Shown in pieces: positions 61,567-64,000 of a DNA stretch of 64,000 nucleotides. The position numbers were made by a program, and so were the translations under genes. Origin of the DNA: Neostapfia colusana (lineage: Eukaryota > Streptophyta > Magnoliopsida > Poales > Poaceae); contig JASWHV010000008.1 of NCBI GenBank assembly GCA_030760725.1, positions 50,257,671-50,321,670 of the forward strand, written 5' to 3'. Each line of letters begins with the position of its first letter. Positions within the stretch are counted from its first letter, which is position 1. The notes under the pieces are model-generated. The model was not told where the DNA came from, ran no database searches, and saw nothing but the letters and a program-made list of their open reading frames with translations.

Positions 61567-64000
61567 TGTGATGGACCGCAATCAGTACATTCCACGATCA
61601 CAGAGGGTGGTACCGTACGATGCGATACCTGACAGCACACCCGATAAGAAACATAGTATTACATTGAAACTTACCAAATTTGTACAAAAGTAGTACACTC
61701 TTCAGTCACAACTCCTGTACAGAGTCTACTACAACGGAATGTTTTTATACAACTCGCCCAACACCTAACTAGCAAAAGTCGGTTGTCCGGTCCTACGGAC
61801 AACCCACACTAGCTCCACTCAGCCTAAGCGCGGCGTGTACGGCTCCTACTCAGCCGTAGTCCCCGACGTAGGGTAGCCCTCGCCGGTGGACTCGTACTCC
61901 GAGTCCGTGGGGTACTCCTCACCTGCAAACACTTATAGCAGCAACCGTGAGCACGATGGCTCAGCATGTCTTAACCGACTCTCCTACACATGAAACTCTA
62001 CATGCAGGTCATACCGAATATAGGGTGATAATTTGCAGTAAACGGACACGCCTACAAGTTCACCCTTAGTTCATCTTTTAGCCACAAGTTAACAGTTCAT
62101 GAAGCTGAAATTTAGTAAGCAATATTTCATGGCACCCATGTAACAATACAAGTTATTCATATCAGCAATATTGAATCATAACATTCCATATGTTAACCTA
62201 CGTCACGACACAGTGAACAAACGGTACTCATAACCGTGAGGGACAGCGAATCGGCTCGTTGTACACCTGCAGGGATACCCGAATAGCATGTCACGTACGC
62301 CCATCCGTGGAGCTGCACAGCACGCTCAGTCAATGTCGTACGGAACAACCTTTCACCAAACAGCCCAAACGTCGAACAGGTCGCACCCAAACAGACAGGA
62401 GGTTCCCTACACGGAGAATCTCTCTATGCCCGTTAGCGAATTTCCGCCTTGCTGGCCTCAACCTACACCTATAAATCAGTGCGTTATGCCTCGACGCCCG
62501 GAAGTATGTAAAATCGCCAAAAGTGGTAGCAAGAAATTCAGCACATTTATACTCAGGAAAAATGAGGTGAATTAAAACTTTGAATTATAACGGTATGAGT
62601 TCAGAGTGATGATTCAAACTTCCCAAAAACTTCCAAATATGGATATTAAAATTCATATCTTGGGTCTTCATATTTCAAATATTCAACCTCCCAAATTTCA
62701 GCTCATTTGGAGGGGTTTTACAATTTGTTTGGGATTAAAAGAGGAAGCCCTCGAATCTGAATTTAATTTCAGTTTCAAATTCTAACTTACTCAATTTGCA
62801 AATTTGGTTCCACAAATGTGTTCTCCACATTTGAATTAGCATCCATTCAAAAATTCAGGTTATTTGAGTGTGGTTTGCTATGCTTTTGGAACAATGCAAA
62901 AGAGAAGATTCAAATTCCAATTCAAATAACCAAAAATCAGTTCAAGTTCCACACTAGAATTCAAATCATTTGAATTCAAATATTCAAACCCTGACTTGGT
63001 ATGGAAGTATTGATTTTAATTTTGAGTAGCTGTGGTAAAATATCAGTGGAAAAATTAAATAAGAAATAAGAAGGTGGAGCCCACTAGTCAGTCACCCACA
63101 GAACCAAACCGCACCGCCTATGTTAAATATTGCACCAACCCTAGCCAACCCCCTCAGAGTGTTCCCCATGCGAACTTAGGCCCAGGCGACAAGTTTGAGC
63201 AAGTTCCAAGCGGTGGAGCGACGGGCGGCGAGCCTCGTCGGAGTGCGCCGCCGTGGGAAAAGGCGGGTGTCGAGAGGTTGACGAAGGGGCGCGGGTCCCA
63301 CCGGTCAGCCTCTGTTTCCTCCACGGGGATCAGTGTGCGGCTTGGATCGGGTGCGGCTACGCGGAGAAAACCCCGTAGGCCTCGGCGTGGCCGCGAGCTG
63401 AGTGGGCCGATTTAAATCGTGAGGCCCACAACCAGAGTTTAAACTTTGAAACCCAATAACTTTTAGTAGTAAGGTCCAAAATTTGTGAAACAAATTTTGT
63501 TGAATTCCTCTCAGTCAGTACTTTGTAGAAATGCAAAGAATTTGATCTGAAGATCTTTGGAATTTTCTCCAAAATTCATCAAAGTTAAATATTTAGGAAT
63601 TAATTCCAGCAGATCCCTGTTATGGAATTTCCTCAAATTTGGCCAGAAGATTCTTCATAATATTAGTGATCTTCTCTAAAAGTTTGATCTTCATTGGAGT
63701 TCATTTCCGTGGCTAAATTGTCTTCCCAAGTTCAGCCTTCATTTGAAGAGTACCAAACAGACACTTTTCCAGAATTCATATCTCCCTGTAGGTAGCTCCA
63801 AAAATGGTGAAACAAATTTTGTTAGAACCATAGAGACCTACTCTAATTAGATGTTCCACTGTTATCCATGACAATTCTTCGGAGTTGGGATCAAAATTCA
63901 GAGAAGCCTTGTACTTGTGGGAATTTTGGAGACCACAAGCTTCAATGGAATTTCTCCAAATTTTGCTCAGATCATCATTAGAGAGTCTAGTATCCACTGG
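61567..64000 (-). mobile_element. LTR of a further minus-strand gypsy element, open to the right edge
   Basis: On the minus strand the sequence ends ...GCGGTCCATCACA at 61567, preceded by a block around GGTATCGCATCGTACGGTACC that matches the end block of the LTRs at 7035, 22698 and 51758. It therefore is the 3' part of a related LTR inserted in the Tat element; 2434 bp are visible with a GC-rich zone at 63130-63420. The candidate duplication is CCCTG (61562-61566). No coding sequence is seen. Confidence 0.75.
61948..61963 (-). other. Conserved LTR stem-loop
   Basis: TGAGC / GCTCA with 6-nt loop next to ATGC on the minus strand, about 380-395 nt from the LTR end. Confidence 0.6.

Overview
This window looks like gene-poor, repeat-dense DNA from a plant, most likely a grass. 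I infer this from the families present: Ale-like and SIRE-like Ty1/copia elements, Tat/RIRE2-like and Tekay-like Ty3/gypsy elements with 3.3-4.3 kb LTRs, and CACTA (En/Spm) transposons carrying a TnpA-type gene. I see no complete host gene, rRNA, tRNA gene or CRISPR array. The only host-like coding sequence is a set of gene fragments carried by a CACTA-like element.

Layout. 1-1014: 5' end of a minus-strand copia element with an open gag frame, inserted into a decayed plus-strand copia element (1015-5089). 5584-13718: an 8.1 kb CACTA element with a perfect ATG target duplication, carrying a TnpA-like gene on the minus strand; a 3.7 kb solo LTR (7035-10735, duplication CTGGA) splits one of its exons. 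14579-16478: one end of a second CACTA element, then a plus-strand Tat element start. 16479-19905: truncated SIRE-like copia element. 20372-22697: a third CACTA-type end followed by captured fragments of three different plant genes (BRO1-like, INTS4/SIEL-like, kinesin-12-like). 22698-30265: plus-strand gypsy element truncated in reverse transcriptase. 30266-31008: more plus-strand Tat gag-like sequence.

From 31009 to beyond the right edge lies one minus-strand Tat element whose coding region is cut by later insertions. Tekay-1 (33498-46227, duplication CTTAT) is complete and has nearly identical LTRs. Tekay-2 (47359-60690, duplication CTTGT) has lost RT, RNase H and most of integrase, and is itself interrupted by an LTR fragment (51758-56139). 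A third minus-strand LTR begins at 61567 and runs off the window.

The most interesting element is Tekay-1. Besides a 1372-codon gag-pol frame ending in a chromodomain-like tail, it has an intact 259-codon accessory ORF (ORF0) between the primer-binding site and gag. ORF0 starts with a close copy of the histone H3 tail: after removal of the initiator Met, residues 6-13 read TARKSTGG, in exact H3 register, so Lys9 and Ser10 match. The Gag start (MAGRGKG) also resembles H2A/H4 N-termini. Two further patterns stand out: a stem-loop with paired base changes in all six LTR families, about 320-395 nt from the LTR 3' end; and an array of ACGTG (ABRE/G-box) motifs just upstream of the TATA box in the Tekay-2 LTR. 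All boundaries were read by eye; no alignment or database search was run.
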